A stretch of 64,000 nt of DNA, taken from NCBI RefSeq assembly GCF_900114895.1, contig NZ_FOUO01000008.1, forward strand, positions 1-64,000, in the 5' to 3' direction. The notes beneath the pieces are model-generated. The model saw only the letters and a program-made list of their open reading frames with translations. It was not told the origin of the DNA and did no database searches. A program made the position numbers and the translations under genes. The stretch is from Ectothiorhodospira mobilis (GTDB taxonomy: Bacteria; Pseudomonadota; Gammaproteobacteria; Ectothiorhodospirales; Ectothiorhodospiraceae). This document shows positions 24,240-34,880 of this stretch, piece after piece (position 1 is the stretch's first letter; each line of letters opens with the position of its first letter).

Positions 24240-26417
24240 TCACAGGGGCTGCAGCTTGGCGTAGCCCACCACCAGCCACTTGCTGCCGTGGTCGTTGAAC
24301 CGCACCTGTATGCGGGCGTTGCTGCCCTGCCCCTCGCAGTCGGTGATCACCCCCTCACCGAACTTGGCGTGCATCACCCGCGCCCCCAGGGACAGGCCCT
24401 CCGCCGGCGGCTCGGCGCCCCGCACCGGCCGGGCGGTCTCCGGGGCCTCGGTGGCGGGGCGGCGCAGGCTGGCCCGGGGGCGCACGTCCTCCAGCAGCTC
24501 CGGCGGCAGTTCGCCGATGAAGCGAGAGGGGGCGTTGTAGCTGTCCCGGCCGTGCAGACGCCGACTCTCGGCGTGGGTGAGCACCAGGCGGCGGCAGGCC
24601 CGGGTGATGCCCACGTAGGCCAGCCGGCGCTCCTCCTCCAGCCGCCCCGGTTCCTCCAGGGACATGCGGTGGGGGAATAGCCCCTCCTCCAGCCCGGTGA
24701 GGAAGACCAGGGGGAATTCCAGCCCCTTGGCCGCGTGCAGGGTCATGAGCTGCACGCTGTCCTCCCAGGCGTCCGCCTCCCCCTCCCCCGCTTCCAGGGC
24801 CGCGTGGGCGAGGAAGGCGGTGAGCGGGGTCATCTCCCCGTGGCGCTCCGGGTCCGGGACGAACCCCCGGGCGGCGCTCACCAGCTCGTTCAGGTTCTCC
24901 ACCCGGGCCTCGGCCTTCTCCCCCTTCTCCGCCCCGTAGTGGGCGCGCAGGCCGGAGTGCTCCAGCACGTGCTCCACCTGCTCGTGCAATTCCAGCCCCT
25001 GGCAGTCCCGGGCCATGGTCTCCACCAGGGCCTGGAAGGCCTGCAGGGCCCGGGCCGGACGGGCGCTCAGGGCGCCGTGCTCCAGCAGGCGGGCACCGGC
25101 GGCCCACAGGGAGAGGCCGTGTTCCCGGGCCTGTTCCCGCAACGTGGCCAGGGTGCGCTCCCCCAGGCCCCGGGCGGGCTGGTTGACCACCCGCTCGAAG
25201 GCGGCGTCGTCCTCCCGGCTGGCCACCAGGCGTAGATAGGCCAGGGCGTCCTTGATCTCGGCCCGCTCGAAGAAGCGCAGGCCCCCGTACACCCGGTAGG
25301 GGATGCCCGCCTGGATGAGGGTCTCCTCCAGGACGCGGGACTGGGCGTTGGAGCGGTAGAGGATGGCCGCCTCCCGCCAGGCCCCGCCGCCGGCCTGCCA
25401 GCGGCGCAGCTGCTCGGCCACGAAGCGGGCCTCGTCGTATTCGTTGAAGGCCCCGTAGAGGGTGATGGGCTCCCCGGAGAGCCCGTCGGTCCACAGCTCC
25501 TTGCCCAGGCGGCCGCCGTTGTGACGGATGAGGGCATTGGCCGCGCCCAGGATGGTGGCGGTGGAGCGGTAGTTCTGCTCCAGGCGCACGGTGCGGGTGC
25601 CGGGAAAATCCCGGGCGAAGCGCTGGATGTGCTCGATGCGGGCGCCGCGCCAGCCGTAGATGGACTGGTCGTCGTCCCCCACTGCGAAGACGGGGATATC
25701 CTCCCCGGCCAGCAGGCGCAGCCAGGCGTACTGGATGTCGTTGGTATCCTGGAACTCGTCCACCAGCAGGTGACGGAAGCGGCTGCGGTAGTGTTCCAGC
25801 AGCTCCGGGTGGTCCCGCAGCAGTTCCAGGCTGCGCAGCATGAGTTCGGCGAAGTCCACCAGCCCGCCCCGCCGGCAGGCGGCCTCATAGGCGGTGTAGA
25901 TGCGGATCATCTGACGGTGCACGGGGTCGCCTGTGTCCTGCATGTGCTGCGGGCGCACGCCCTCGTCCTTGCGCGCATTGATGAACCACTGCATCTGCCG
26001 CGGCGGCCAGCGCGCCTCGTCCAGGTCCAGGGACTTGAGCACCCGTTTCACCAGGCGGTACTGATCGTCGGCGTCCAGGATCTGGAAGGCCTCGGGCAGA
26101 CCGGCCTCGCGCCAGTGGGCCCGCAGCAGGCGGTGGGCCAGGCCGTGGAAGGTGCCCACCCACAGGCCCCGGGGGGGCATGCCCAGCAGGCCCTCCAGGC
26201 GGCCGCGCATCTCGTTGGCGGCCTTGTTGGTGAAGGTCACCGCCAGGATGGCGTGGGGCGAGACCCCCTCGGCACGGATGAGCCAGGCCACCCGGTGCAC
26301 CAGCACGCGGGTCTTGCCGCTGCCGGCGCCCGCCAGCACCAGCACCGGCCCCGGGGGACTGCCCACCGCCTCGCGCTGGGCCTCGTTGAGGGAGTCGAAC
26401 AGGGGGGAGAGATCCAT
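24240..26417 (-). CDS. uvrD: DNA helicase II (UvrD)
   Basis: The 725-residue SF1A helicase (E. coli UvrD is 720) has the Q motif (LNEAQREAV), Walker A AGAGSGKTRVLVHR, Walker B LLVDEFQDTN, motif III GDDDQSIYGWRGA, motif IV EQNYRST, and the C-terminal motifs LMTLHAAKGLEFP and LAYVGITRACRRL. The C-terminal tail (ARVMHAKFGEGVI onward) is the RNAP/UvrB-binding Tudor-like domain. It acts in mismatch and nucleotide-excision repair. It is divergent from sucA. Confidence 0.96.
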   Translation of the reverse strand: MDLSPLFDSLNEAQREAVGSPPGPVLVLAGAGSGKTRVLVHRVAWLIRAEGVSPHAILAVTFTNKAANEMRGRLEGLLGMPPRGLWVGTFHGLAHRLLRAHWREAGLPEAFQILDADDQYRLVKRVLKSLDLDEARWPPRQMQWFINARKDEGVRPQHMQDTGDPVHRQMIRIYTAYEAACRRGGLVDFAELMLRSLELLRDHPELLEHYRSRFRHLLVDEFQDTNDIQYAWLRLLAGEDIPVFAVGDDDQSIYGWRGARIEHIQRFARDFPGTRTVRLEQNYRSTATILGAANALIRHNGGRLGKELWTDGLSGEPITLYGAFNEYDEARFVAEQLRRWQAGGGAWREAAILYRSNAQSRVLEETLIQAGIPYRVYGGLRFFERAEIKDALAYLRLVASREDDAAFERVVNQPARGLGERTLATLREQAREHGLSLWAAGARLLEHGALSARPARALQAFQALVETMARDCQGLELHEQVEHVLEHSGLRAHYGAEKGEKAEARVENLNELVSAARGFVPDPERHGEMTPLTAFLAHAALEAGEGEADAWEDSVQLMTLHAAKGLEFPLVFLTGLEEGLFPHRMSLEEPGRLEEERRLAYVGITRACRRLVLTHAESRRLHGRDSYNAPSRFIGELPPELLEDVRPRASLRRPATEAPETARPVRGAEPPAEGLSLGARVMHAKFGEGVITDCEGQGSNARIQVRFNDHGSKWLVVGYAKLQPL

Positions 26418-26610
26418 GGCGGGAGTGTACCAGAAGGGCCGGCGGCCCCGGGATCCGGCGCCGAGGGTCAGGGCGGGTGCCGGGGGTCTCCCCAGGATCC
26501 CCTTTCCATGCAGGGGGGGTTGTCAGCGGACCGAGAACGATCAAGACTTGATGCTCAGCAGCAAGACCCGCCCCGATGACATCCGCATAGCCCACGCAGA
26601 CCCAGACGCC

Positions 26611-29436
26611 ATGACCCGACACAACCCCGCCCGCGACATGCAGAGCCAATGGGACAACTCCTACCTGGACGCGGGCAACGCCGCCTACCTGGACCAGCTC
26701 TTCGAGGCCTATCTGCAGTCCCCGGAGAACGTCCCGGAACGTTGGCGACGGCACTTCGAGGCCATGGGGCGCCCCGCGGGAGACGGGGAGGTACTGCACA
26801 GCCGGGTGCGGGAGGAGTTCCGCCGCCTGGCGGAGAACGGCACGGCCCGGGGCCTGCCCATGGGCAGCCTGGAACACGAGCGCAAGCAGGTGCGCGTACT
26901 GCAATACATCAACGCCCACCGCTTCCTGGGCCACCTGCAGGCGGATCTGGACCCACTGGGACTGACCCGCCCGGAACCCCCGCCGGAACTGACCCTGGAA
27001 CACCACCAGCTCTCCGAGGCGGATCTGGCCAGCACCTACAACACCGGCTCCCTGGTGGGCCCCGACGAGGCCCCCCTGCGGGAGATCGTGCGCATCCTCA
27101 AGGGCACCTACTGCAAGACCCTGGGGGCGGAATACATGCACCTGCGGGAGACCGCCGAGAAGCGCTGGCTGCAGCAACTGCTGGAGTCGGTGCGTGGCGA
27201 GCCCCGCTTCAGCGACGAGCGCCGGCGTTCCATCCTGGACCGGCTGACGGCGGCCGAAGGCCTGGAGCGCTACCTGCACAGCCGCTATGTGGGGCAGAAG
27301 CGCTTCTCCCTGGAGGGCGGTGAGACCCTCATCCCCCTGCTGGACGAATGCATCCGCCGCGCCGGCGAACTGGGCGTGCGCGAGACGGTGATGGGCATGG
27401 CCCACCGCGGCCGGCTGAACGTGCTGGTGAACACCCTGGGCAAGTCCCCGGCGGAGCTGTTCCAGGAATTCGAGGGCAAGGGCCGGCGCCATCCGGGCAC
27501 GGGGGACGTGAAGTACCACATGGGCTTCTCCTCAGACGTGCAGACCCCCGGCGGCCCCATGCACCTGGCCCTGGCCTTCAACCCCTCCCACCTGGAGATC
27601 GTCAATCCCGTGGTGGAGGGCTCGGCCCGCGCCCGCCAGACCCGCCGCGGCGACCGCGAGGGGGACCAGGTCCTGCCCCTGCTGATCCATGGCGATGCCT
27701 CCTTCGCCGGGCAGGGGGTGATCATGGAGACCCTGAACATGTCCCAGACCCGGGGGTTCTCCACCAAGGGCACGGTGCACATCGTGGTGAACAACCAGAT
27801 CGGCTTCACCACCAGCACCCTGCGGGACGCCCGTTCCACCCCCTACTGCACCGACGTGGCCAAGATGGTGGACGCCCCCATCCTGCACGTGAACGGGGAC
27901 GACCCGGAGATGGCCCTGTTCGCCGCCCAGGTGGCCCTGGACTACCGCATGACCTTCAAGAAGGACGTGGTCATCGACCTGGTCTGCTACCGCCGTCAGG
28001 GGCACAACGAGGCGGATGAACCCTCCGTGACCCAACCGGCCATGTACAAGCGCATCAAGGAACTGCCCACCACCCGGGCCCGCTATGCCAGCCGCCTGGA
28101 GGAGGCGGGCATCCTGGATACGGACGAGGCCCGGGAGATGGAATCCCGGGTGCGCGAACGCCTGGATTCCGGGGAAGGCATGATGCCGGACCTCATCGGG
28201 GGCGGCGACAGTTACGACCAGCCCGTGGACTGGAAGCCCTACCTGGACCGGGACTGGCGCGAACCCGCCGCCACGGCGGTACCCAAGGAGACCCTGCGCG
28301 ACCTCTGGCGGCGGCTGGTGGAGGTGCCCGAGGGCTTCCAGCTGCAGTCCCGGGTCGCCCGCATCCTGGAGGACCGGCGCAAGATGGCCGCCGGTTCCCT
28401 GCCCCTGGACTGGGGCTTTGCCGAGACCAGCGCCTACGCCGCCCTGCTCGCCGAGGGCTATCCCGTGCGCCTGTCCGGCCAGGACAGCGGCCGCGGCACC
28501 TTCTTCCACCGTCACGCCGTGCTCTACAACCAGCAGGACGGGGACCGCTGGATCCCCCTGCGCCACCTGACGCAGGACCAGGCGGACTTTCTCGTGGTGG
28601 ATTCCCTGCTCTCCGAGGAAGGGGTGCTGGGCTTTGAATACGGCTATGCCACCGCCGCCCCCGATACCCTCACCCTCTGGGAGGCCCAGTTCGGCGACTT
28701 CGCCAACGGGGCGCAGGTGGTCATCGACCAGTTCATCAGCTCCGGCGAGCAGAAATGGGGCCGCCTGTGCGGCCTAGTGATGCTCCTGCCCCATGGCTAC
28801 GAGGGTCAGGGGCCGGAGCACTCCTCGGCCCGCCTGGAGCGCTACCTGCAACTTTGCGCCCAGCACAACATGCAGGTGTGCGTACCCTCCACCCCGGCGC
28901 AGATGTTCCACCTGCTGCGCCGGCAGATGATCCGGCCCTACCGCAAGCCGCTGATCGTCATGACCCCCAAGAGCCTGCTGCGCCACAAGCTGGCGGTGAA
29001 CGCCCTGGAGGACCTCACCAGCGGCCGCTTCCGGCCCGTCCTCGACGAGGTGGACGACTTGGACCCGTCCCAGGTCACCCGGGTCATCCTCTGCGCCGGC
29101 AAGGTCTACTACGATCTCCTGGAACGGCGCCGCAGCGAGGAGAAGCACGGCATCGCCCTGGTGCGCCTGGAGCAGCTGTATCCCTTCCCCGACGAGGAGC
29201 TGGCCGAGATCCTGGCGGCCTACGCCAACGCCAGCGAGTTCTACTGGGTGCAGGAGGAGCCCCTGAACCAGGGGGCCTGGTACGCCACGCAGCACCACAT
29301 CCGCGCCCTGCTGGGCGAGGGCCGCTATCTGCAGCACGTCACCCGGCCCGCCTCCGCCTCCCCCGCGGTGGGCCACCTGGATGTGCACGTAAAGCAGCAG
29401 GAGGCCCTGGTCGAGCGGGCCCTGCGCCTGACCTGA
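26611..29436 (+). CDS. sucA: 2-oxoglutarate dehydrogenase E1 component
   Basis: The 941-residue protein (E. coli 933) decarboxylates 2-oxoglutarate with thiamine diphosphate in the TCA cycle. It shows the short E2-binding N-terminus ([20 protein letters not shown]), [18 protein letters not shown], the thiamine-diphosphate motif from [10 protein letters not shown] to [24 protein letters not shown], and the [20 protein letters not shown] segment. The start is uncertain: ATG 26611 is given, with ATG 26638 and 26551 as in-frame options, none with a clear ribosome site. It heads sucA-sucB-lpd. Confidence 0.96.
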   Translation: MTRHNPARDMQSQWDNSYLDAGNAAYLDQLFEAYLQSPENVPERWRRHFEAMGRPAGDGEVLHSRVREEFRRLAENGTARGLPMGSLEHERKQVRVLQYINAHRFLGHLQADLDPLGLTRPEPPPELTLEHHQLSEADLASTYNTGSLVGPDEAPLREIVRILKGTYCKTLGAEYMHLRETAEKRWLQQLLESVRGEPRFSDERRRSILDRLTAAEGLERYLHSRYVGQKRFSLEGGETLIPLLDECIRRAGELGVRETVMGMAHRGRLNVLVNTLGKSPAELFQEFEGKGRRHPGTGDVKYHMGFSSDVQTPGGPMHLALAFNPSHLEIVNPVVEGSARARQTRRGDREGDQVLPLLIHGDASFAGQGVIMETLNMSQTRGFSTKGTVHIVVNNQIGFTTSTLRDARSTPYCTDVAKMVDAPILHVNGDDPEMALFAAQVALDYRMTFKKDVVIDLVCYRRQGHNEADEPSVTQPAMYKRIKELPTTRARYASRLEEAGILDTDEAREMESRVRERLDSGEGMMPDLIGGGDSYDQPVDWKPYLDRDWREPAATAVPKETLRDLWRRLVEVPEGFQLQSRVARILEDRRKMAAGSLPLDWGFAETSAYAALLAEGYPVRLSGQDSGRGTFFHRHAVLYNQQDGDRWIPLRHLTQDQADFLVVDSLLSEEGVLGFEYGYATAAPDTLTLWEAQFGDFANGAQVVIDQFISSGEQKWGRLCGLVMLLPHGYEGQGPEHSSARLERYLQLCAQHNMQVCVPSTPAQMFHLLRRQMIRPYRKPLIVMTPKSLLRHKLAVNALEDLTSGRFRPVLDEVDDLDPSQVTRVILCAGKVYYDLLERRRSEEKHGIALVRLEQLYPFPDEELAEILAAYANASEFYWVQEEPLNQGAWYATQHHIRALLGEGRYLQHVTRPASASPAVGHLDVHVKQQEALVERALRLT

Positions 29437-29500
29437 ACCGGGCTCCCGCCCAGCATCCCCCATCCCTTCATACGCCGGAACCCACAAGGACTTACACGCA

Positions 29501-30790
29501 ATGAGTATCGAGGTGAAGATCCCGCAACTCCCCGAATCCGTGGCCGACGCCACCATCGTCTCCTGGCACAAGCGCCCCGGCGATACCGTGCAGCGCGACG
29601 AGACCCTGGTGGACATCGAGACGGACAAGGTGGTCCTGGAGGTACCCGCCCCGGAGGACGGCGTCCTCGGGGACATCGTCGAGGACGAGGGATCGGTGGT
29701 CACCGCCGGGCAGGTGATCGGCCACGTGGAAAAGGGGGAAGGCAAGAAGAAGGGCACGAAGCCGGCCGCCGGCGCCGCGGGCAAGGACGAGGACGGGGGC
29801 AAGGACACCCAAAGGCCGCAGGACACGGCCGGGGAGCCGGACCGGGCCGGCGGCGACCAGGCGCCCTCCCTGAGCCCGGCGGTGCGCAAGCTGGTGGCGG
29901 AACACGACCTGGATCCCGCCCGCATCGAGGGCAGCGGCAAGGGCGGGCGCATCCTCAAGGAGGACGTGCTGCGCCATCTGCAGGCGCAGGCCCCCGCAAA
30001 ATCCGCATCCGCCCCCGAGGCCGCCCCCGCCGAGACCGAGGCGGCGCAGACCGCGTCGGAACCCCGTCCCGAGCCGGGCACCCCCGAGGCCCGCCCCGAG
30101 AAGCGCGTGCCCATGACGCGGCTGCGGGCCCGGGTGGCCGAGCGCCTGGTGGAGGCCCAGCAGACGGCGGCCATGCTCACCACCTTCAACGAGGTGAACA
30201 TGAAGCCGGTGATGGACCTGCGCGCCCAGTACAAGGACCGCTTCGAGAAGCGCCACGGGGTGCGCCTGGGGTTCATGTCCTTCTTCGTCAAGGCGGCCAC
30301 CGAGGCCCTCAAGCGCTTCCCCGAGGTGAACGCCTCCATCGACGGCCGCGACATCGTCTACCACGGCTATTTCGACATCGGCATCGCCGTCTCCTCCCCG
30401 CGGGGCCTGGTGGTGCCCATCCTGCGGGATACGGATGCCCTCACCATGCCCGACATCGAGCGGGCCATCGCCGATTTCGGCCAGCAGGCCGAGGACGGCA
30501 GCCTGGGCATCGAGGACCTCACCGGCGGCACCTTCACCATCTCCAACGGCGGGGTCTTCGGGTCGCTGCTCTCCACCCCCATCATCAACCCCCCGCAGAG
30601 CGCCATCCTGGGGATGCACCGCATCCAGGAGCGCCCCGTGGCGGAGCACGGCGAGGTGGTGATCCGGCCCATGATGTACCTGGCCCTGTCCTACGACCAC
30701 CGCCTGGTGGACGGCCGCGAGGCGGTGCAGTTCCTGGTCACCATCAAGGACATGCTGGAGGACCCCACGCGCCTGCTGCTGGAGGTCTGA
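29501..30790 (+). CDS. sucB: Dihydrolipoamide succinyltransferase (E2)
   Basis: The 429-residue protein has one lipoyl domain with the lipoylated Lys43 in [12 protein letters not shown], an Ala/Pro/Glu-rich linker, the peripheral-subunit-binding domain ([20 protein letters not shown], about residues 125-165), a second charged linker, and the catalytic trimer-forming domain ending in the active-site motif [17 protein letters not shown]. It passes the succinyl group to CoA in the 2-oxoglutarate dehydrogenase complex. It follows sucA by 64 bases and precedes lpd. Confidence 0.97.
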   Translation: MSIEVKIPQLPESVADATIVSWHKRPGDTVQRDETLVDIETDKVVLEVPAPEDGVLGDIVEDEGSVVTAGQVIGHVEKGEGKKKGTKPAAGAAGKDEDGGKDTQRPQDTAGEPDRAGGDQAPSLSPAVRKLVAEHDLDPARIEGSGKGGRILKEDVLRHLQAQAPAKSASAPEAAPAETEAAQTASEPRPEPGTPEARPEKRVPMTRLRARVAERLVEAQQTAAMLTTFNEVNMKPVMDLRAQYKDRFEKRHGVRLGFMSFFVKAATEALKRFPEVNASIDGRDIVYHGYFDIGIAVSSPRGLVVPILRDTDALTMPDIERAIADFGQQAEDGSLGIEDLTGGTFTISNGGVFGSLLSTPIINPPQSAILGMHRIQERPVAEHGEVVIRPMMYLALSYDHRLVDGREAVQFLVTIKDMLEDPTRLLLEV

Positions 30791-30805
30791 GATCCCCTCT
30801 ACGGC

Positions 30806-30822
30806 GCCGGCCCGGGGCCGGC
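30806..30822 (+). other. Stable hairpin between sucB and lpd
   Basis: GCCGGCC-CGG-GGCCGGC forms a perfect 7-bp GC stem in the 69-base sucB-lpd spacer. There is no T-run, so it is more likely a processing or mRNA-stability element that adjusts lpd relative to sucAB than a terminator. Confidence 0.4.
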
Positions 30823-30859
30823 GGCAACCCTTTCCTGAATCATTGCCTGGAGCCACACC

Positions 30860-32308
30860 ATGGCAGAGCAGTCATTTGATGTCATCGTCATCGGCGCCGG
30901 ACCGGCGGGCTACGTGGCCGCCATCCGCTGCGCCCAACTGGGCCTGAAGACGGCCTGCATCGACCGCTGGCGCGACGACGCCGGCAAGGAGCGCCTGGGG
31001 GGCACCTGCCTCAACGTGGGCTGCATCCCCTCCAAGGCCCTGCTGGAGTCCTCGGAACTCTACGAGCACGCCAGCAAGCACCTGCAGACCCACGGCGTGC
31101 GCTGCGGTGGCGTGGAACTGGACCTGGGGGACATGATGGCCCGCAAGGACCGGCTGGTGAATCACCTCACCCAGGGCATCCAGGGCCTGTTCAAGGCCAA
31201 CCAGGTCACCTGGTTCCAGGGCCACGGCCAGCTCAAGGGCGAGCGCCAGGTGGGCTTCACAGCCCATGACGGCCAGGAGGAGACCCTGAGCGCACCCCAC
31301 ATCATCCTGGCCCCCGGCTCCGCCCCCGTGGAACTGGGCAGCGCCCCCTTCGACGGGGAGTCCATCGTGGACTCCACCGGGGCACTGGCCTTCGATCAGG
31401 TACCCGGGCGCCTGGGGATCATCGGCGCCGGGGTCATCGGTCTGGAGCTGGGCAGCGTCTGGCGGCGGTTGGGGTCCGAGGTGGTGATGCTGGAGGCCCA
31501 GGACCGTTTCCTCTCCTTCTGCGACGAGCAGGTGGCCGGCGAATCCCTCAAGATCTTCGGCAAGCAGGGGCTGGACATCCGCCTCTCCACCCGGGTGACC
31601 TCGGCCCGGGTGGACCGGGATGCGGGCGGCGTCACTGTGGTCTACGAGGACGGCGAGGGGGAACACGAGGAACACTTCGACCGCCTGGTGGTCTGTGTCG
31701 GCCGTCGCCCCTGCACCGATGGCCTGGTGAACGGGCCGGTGGAACTGGCCATGGACGAGCGCGGCACCATCCACGTGGACGAGTACTGCCAGACCACGGT
31801 GCCCGGGGTCTACGCCGTGGGGGACGCCGTGCGCGGTCCCATGCTGGCCCACAAGGGCTCCGAGGAGGGGGTCATGGTGGCCGAACGCATCGCCGGCATG
31901 GAAACCACGGTGAACTACGACACCATCCCCAACGTGATCTACACCCTGCCGGAGATCGCCTGGGTGGGCCGCACCGAGCAGGACCTGAAGAAGCAGGGCA
32001 TCCCCTATGCCACGGGGGTCTTCCCCTTCGTGGCCTCCGGACGGGCCCGGGCCATGGAGGACACCACGGGTTTCGTGAAACTGCTGGCCCATGCCGAGAC
32101 GGACCGGCTCCTGGGGGCCCACATCATCAGTTCCCGGGCCTCGGAACTCATCGCCGAGTGCGCCATCGCCATCGAGTTCGGCGCCTCCAGCGAGGACCTG
32201 GCGCGCACCGTCTTCGCCCACCCCACCCTCTCCGAGGCGGTGCACGAGGCCGCCCTGGCAACCCTGGGGCACCCGCTGCACATCCCGCCCAAGGGCAAGC
32301 GCGGGTGA
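30860..32308 (+). CDS. lpdA: Dihydrolipoyl dehydrogenase (E3)
   Basis: The 482-residue flavoprotein has the FAD-binding GxGxxG (VIVIGAGPAGYVAAIR), the redox disulfide GGTCLNVGCIPSKALL (Cys50 and Cys55), an NAD-binding GIIGAGVIGLELGSVW, the second FAD motif GVYAVGDAVRGPMLAHK, and the C-terminal His-Glu pair in VFAHPTLSEAVHEAAL. It re-oxidises dihydrolipoamide for 2-oxoglutarate (and possibly pyruvate) dehydrogenase and is the last gene of the suc operon. Length is normal. Confidence 0.97.
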   Translation: MAEQSFDVIVIGAGPAGYVAAIRCAQLGLKTACIDRWRDDAGKERLGGTCLNVGCIPSKALLESSELYEHASKHLQTHGVRCGGVELDLGDMMARKDRLVNHLTQGIQGLFKANQVTWFQGHGQLKGERQVGFTAHDGQEETLSAPHIILAPGSAPVELGSAPFDGESIVDSTGALAFDQVPGRLGIIGAGVIGLELGSVWRRLGSEVVMLEAQDRFLSFCDEQVAGESLKIFGKQGLDIRLSTRVTSARVDRDAGGVTVVYEDGEGEHEEHFDRLVVCVGRRPCTDGLVNGPVELAMDERGTIHVDEYCQTTVPGVYAVGDAVRGPMLAHKGSEEGVMVAERIAGMETTVNYDTIPNVIYTLPEIAWVGRTEQDLKKQGIPYATGVFPFVASGRARAMEDTTGFVKLLAHAETDRLLGAHIISSRASELIAECAIAIEFGASSEDLARTVFAHPTLSEAVHEAALATLGHPLHIPPKGKRG

Positions 32309-32333
32309 TCCTCCATGGGCATCCGGCCCCTCC

Positions 32334-32364
32334 CCGCGGCGCCTGCTGATGCGGCCCGCCGCGG
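32334..32364 (+). terminator. GC hairpin after lpd, possible terminator
   Basis: CCGCGGCG and CGCCGCGG form a perfect 8-bp stem with a 15-base loop 26 bases after the lpd stop. No T-run follows, so it may act as a Rho-dependent or stability element. Its loop contains most of the 22-base sequence that is repeated at 33163-33184. Confidence 0.35.
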
Positions 32365-32503
32365 GCGGGGCCCCGTGCCCCCGGATCTCCCCATGAAACC
32401 CGCGGCCGTAGATGTATTCACCCTATGGAAGCCCCTGGGCATGGGTTACCATCCGGTGTATGGCAAGCACCCGGTCCATCCCTTAATACGCCAGAGGTGT
32501 CCC

Positions 32504-32710
32504 ATGTACGCTGTCGAGTTCGAGGCCGATATCCGTGATGGGGTGGTCAGGATCCCCGATCGCTATGCGCGCCTACACAACGCCCACGCCCGGGTGGTAC
32601 TGCTGTTGGAGGAGCCGGATACCGATACCGAAGTGAAGGCCTTTTCCGAGCACACGGCCCATGCCATCGAAGAATGGCGGGCGCCGGACGAGGATGACGT
32701 ATGGACGTAG
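32504..32710 (+). CDS. Antitoxin of a PemK/MazF-type pair
   Basis: The 68-residue acidic protein has an N-terminal beta-strand region with the AbrB-like phrase DGVVRIPDRYARLHNAHARV and a helical, acidic C-terminus. It overlaps the toxin start by ten bases, the usual antitoxin-first arrangement of type II modules. It should bind DNA with its N-terminus and block the toxin with its tail. The exact family is not certain, so the role rests mainly on the neighbour. Confidence 0.6.
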   Translation: MYAVEFEADIRDGVVRIPDRYARLHNAHARVVLLLEEPDTDTEVKAFSEHTAHAIEEWRAPDEDDVWT

Positions 32711-33087
32711 TGCCTGGCGATGTGGTGCTCTGCGCGTTCTACTTTTCGGATCTGAAAACCCACAAGCGCAGGCCGGTCATCGTGTTCAAGGACAACCTGC
32801 CTTTCGATGATTTCGTCGGCATTCCCGTCAGCAGCCAGACGGCCCAGCTACACGACGATGAATCCATCCTGGAACCCTTCGACCTCAGCATCGGCACCCT
32901 TCCCAAGCGCTCCAAGATCATGGTGAGAAAGACCTTCGTGATCGCCAAGCCGGTCATCGTCAAACGCTACGGAAGACTCTCCAAGACGCGCTTTCAACAG
33001 CTGCATCGTCATTTCTGTCACTTCTTTGGCTGCTGTCCCAACATGACCGACGGGCCTCGGCAGGCTCAGTCTCAATGCATGCCATGA
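32701..33087 (+). CDS. PemK/MazF-like toxin
   Basis: The 128-residue protein begins VVPGDVVLCAFYFSDLKTHK, then RRPVIVF, which is the N-terminal PemK/MazF signature, and later has IGTLPKRSKIMVRKTFVIAK followed by a helix. MazF-type toxins cut RNA at short motifs and halt growth. It overlaps the antitoxin gene. The module sits between lpd and the convergent ubiB operon and is flanked by a 22-base direct repeat, suggesting it was inserted there. Confidence 0.72.
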   Translation: MDVVPGDVVLCAFYFSDLKTHKRRPVIVFKDNLPFDDFVGIPVSSQTAQLHDDESILEPFDLSIGTLPKRSKIMVRKTFVIAKPVIVKRYGRLSKTRFQQLHRHFCHFFGCCPNMTDGPRQAQSQCMP

Positions 33088-33162
33088 CCAGTGGCGGGAC
33101 ACCTAAGGCCATTCCGCAAAATCATTGCGCTGGGTGATACCAAGCGGGGGGGCATCCGTGGC

Positions 33163-33184
33163 GCGGCACCTGCTGATGCGGCCC
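33163..33184 (+). repeat. Short direct repeat flanking the toxin-antitoxin pair
   Basis: The 22 bases here differ at one position from 32336-32357 (shared part CCTGCTGATGCGGCCC). The two copies bracket the antitoxin-toxin pair, with GGGCATCCG a little upstream of both. The right copy touches the ubiB stop codon. This looks like a footprint of insertion or of a small duplication. Confidence 0.7.
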
Positions 33185-34872
33185 TAGGACTTCTCCAGGG
33201 GCGCGCGCCGCCACAGGGACGCCAGCAGCAGCACCAGCCCCAGACCGCCCAGACCCCAGGTGGGCCAGGGCATGCCCAGCAGTCCGGGCATCACCGGGGC
33301 CCGGGACACCAGCAGCACCGCGCCGATCACCAGGGCGCCCCCCAGCACCGCGAAGACGGTGCGGCGGTTGGCGTCGCGGATCTCCGCCTGCAGGCGGCGC
33401 AGCTGGGCCTGTTGCAGGGCCTGGCGTTCGTCCGCCAGGGTCTGCTGGCGCAGGGCCTCGTGCAAGAGGCCGGGGACATCCGGTGCCTTCTCCAGGATGA
33501 AGGGGAGGTTGCGCCGTAGCCCCCGCACCAGGGCCCGCGCCCCCACCTGCTCGTCCATCCAGCGCTGGATGAAGGGGCGCGCCGTCTTCCACAGGTCCAG
33601 GTCCGGGTACAGGTCCCGCCCCATGCCCTCGATGTTGAGCAGGGTCTTCTCCAGGAGCACCAGCTGGGGCTGCACCTCCATGTTGAAGCGCCGGGCGGTC
33701 TGGAACAGGCGCACCAGCACGTGGCCGAAGGAGATGTCCTTGAGGGGCTTCTCGAAGATGGGCTCGCACACGGTGCGGATGGCCCCCTCCAGGTCGGCGA
33801 CGCGCACGTCCGAGGGTACCCAGCCGGACTCCACGTGCAGCTCCGCCACGCGGGCGTAGTCGCGGTTGAAGAAGGCGTAGAAGTTCTCCGCCAGGTAGCG
33901 CTGGTCCGCCGGGGAGAGGGTACCGACGATGCCAAAATCCACGGCGATGTAGCTGGGGTCCGCCGGATCGCGGGCGTCGATGAAGATGTTGCCCGGGTGC
34001 ATGTCGGCGTGGAAGAAGTTGTGGCGGAAGACCTGGGTGAAGAAGATCTCCACGCCCCGCTCCGCCAGGAGCCGCAGGTCCACCCCCCGGGCGCGCAGGG
34101 CGGCCACGTCGGACACGGGGATCCCCTGGATGCGCTCCATCACCATCACGTCCTGACGGCAGTAGTCCCAGTGGACCTCGGGCATGTACAACAGCGGGGA
34201 GCCCTCGAAGTTGCGGCGGATCTGGGAGGCGTTGGCCGCCTCGCGCATGAGATCCAGTTCGTCCAGGAGGGTCTGCTCATATTCCGCCACCACCTCCACC
34301 GGGCGCAGGCGCCGACCCTCGGGCCAGTAGCGCTCCGCCAGTTCGGCGATGACGTACATGAGTTCCACGTCCCGGCGGATGGCCTTCTCGATGCCGGGGC
34401 GCACCACCTTCACCACCACCCGGCGGCCGTCATGGAGCACCGCGCCGTGCACCTGGGCGATGGAGGCGGAGGCCATGGGGGTGGCCTCGAAGGCGGCGAA
34501 GAGGGACTCCACGGGCCGGCCCAGGGCGCGTTCGATGATGGCCCGGGCCTGGTCGTTGGGGAAGGGAGGCACCCGGTCCTGCAGCCGGGCCAGCTCCGCG
34601 GCGATGTCGTCCGGGAGCAGGTCGCGGCGGGTGGAGACCATCTGGCCGAACTTGATGAAGATGGGCCCCAGGTCCTCCAGGGCCCGGCGGATGCGCTCGC
34701 CGCGGCCATAGGGGACCTTGCGGAACCAGTTCCACGGGGCCATGTAGCGCACGAAGCGCACCGGCCGGAACAGGCGCAGGGTGAGCACCACGTCGTCCAG
34801 GCCGTGGCGGATGAGCACCCGGTTGATGGTGAGCAGGCGCAGGATCTGGGAGGGATGCAGGTGCTGTAGCAT
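33184..34872 (-). CDS. ubiB: UbiB-family ubiquinone biosynthesis ATPase/kinase-like protein
   Basis: The 562-residue protein has the ABC1/UbiB motifs: [18 protein letters not shown] (KxGQ), the Ala-rich nucleotide loop [24 protein letters not shown], the catalytic [14 protein letters not shown] and [10 protein letters not shown]. Two C-terminal helices ([17 protein letters not shown] and [15 protein letters not shown]) anchor it in the membrane. It supports late ubiquinone synthesis. ATG 34872 is given; a TTG at 34884 overlaps the ubiJ stop and would add four residues. It is the last gene of ubiE-ubiJ-ubiB. Confidence 0.94.
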   Translation of the reverse strand: MLQHLHPSQILRLLTINRVLIRHGLDDVVLTLRLFRPVRFVRYMAPWNWFRKVPYGRGERIRRALEDLGPIFIKFGQMVSTRRDLLPDDIAAELARLQDRVPPFPNDQARAIIERALGRPVESLFAAFEATPMASASIAQVHGAVLHDGRRVVVKVVRPGIEKAIRRDVELMYVIAELAERYWPEGRRLRPVEVVAEYEQTLLDELDLMREAANASQIRRNFEGSPLLYMPEVHWDYCRQDVMVMERIQGIPVSDVAALRARGVDLRLLAERGVEIFFTQVFRHNFFHADMHPGNIFIDARDPADPSYIAVDFGIVGTLSPADQRYLAENFYAFFNRDYARVAELHVESGWVPSDVRVADLEGAIRTVCEPIFEKPLKDISFGHVLVRLFQTARRFNMEVQPQLVLLEKTLLNIEGMGRDLYPDLDLWKTARPFIQRWMDEQVGARALVRGLRRNLPFILEKAPDVPGLLHEALRQQTLADERQALQQAQLRRLQAEIRDANRRTVFAVLGGALVIGAVLLVSRAPVMPGLLGMPWPTWGLGGLGLVLLLASLWRRAPLEKS

Positions 34873-34880
34873 GGGCGCGC

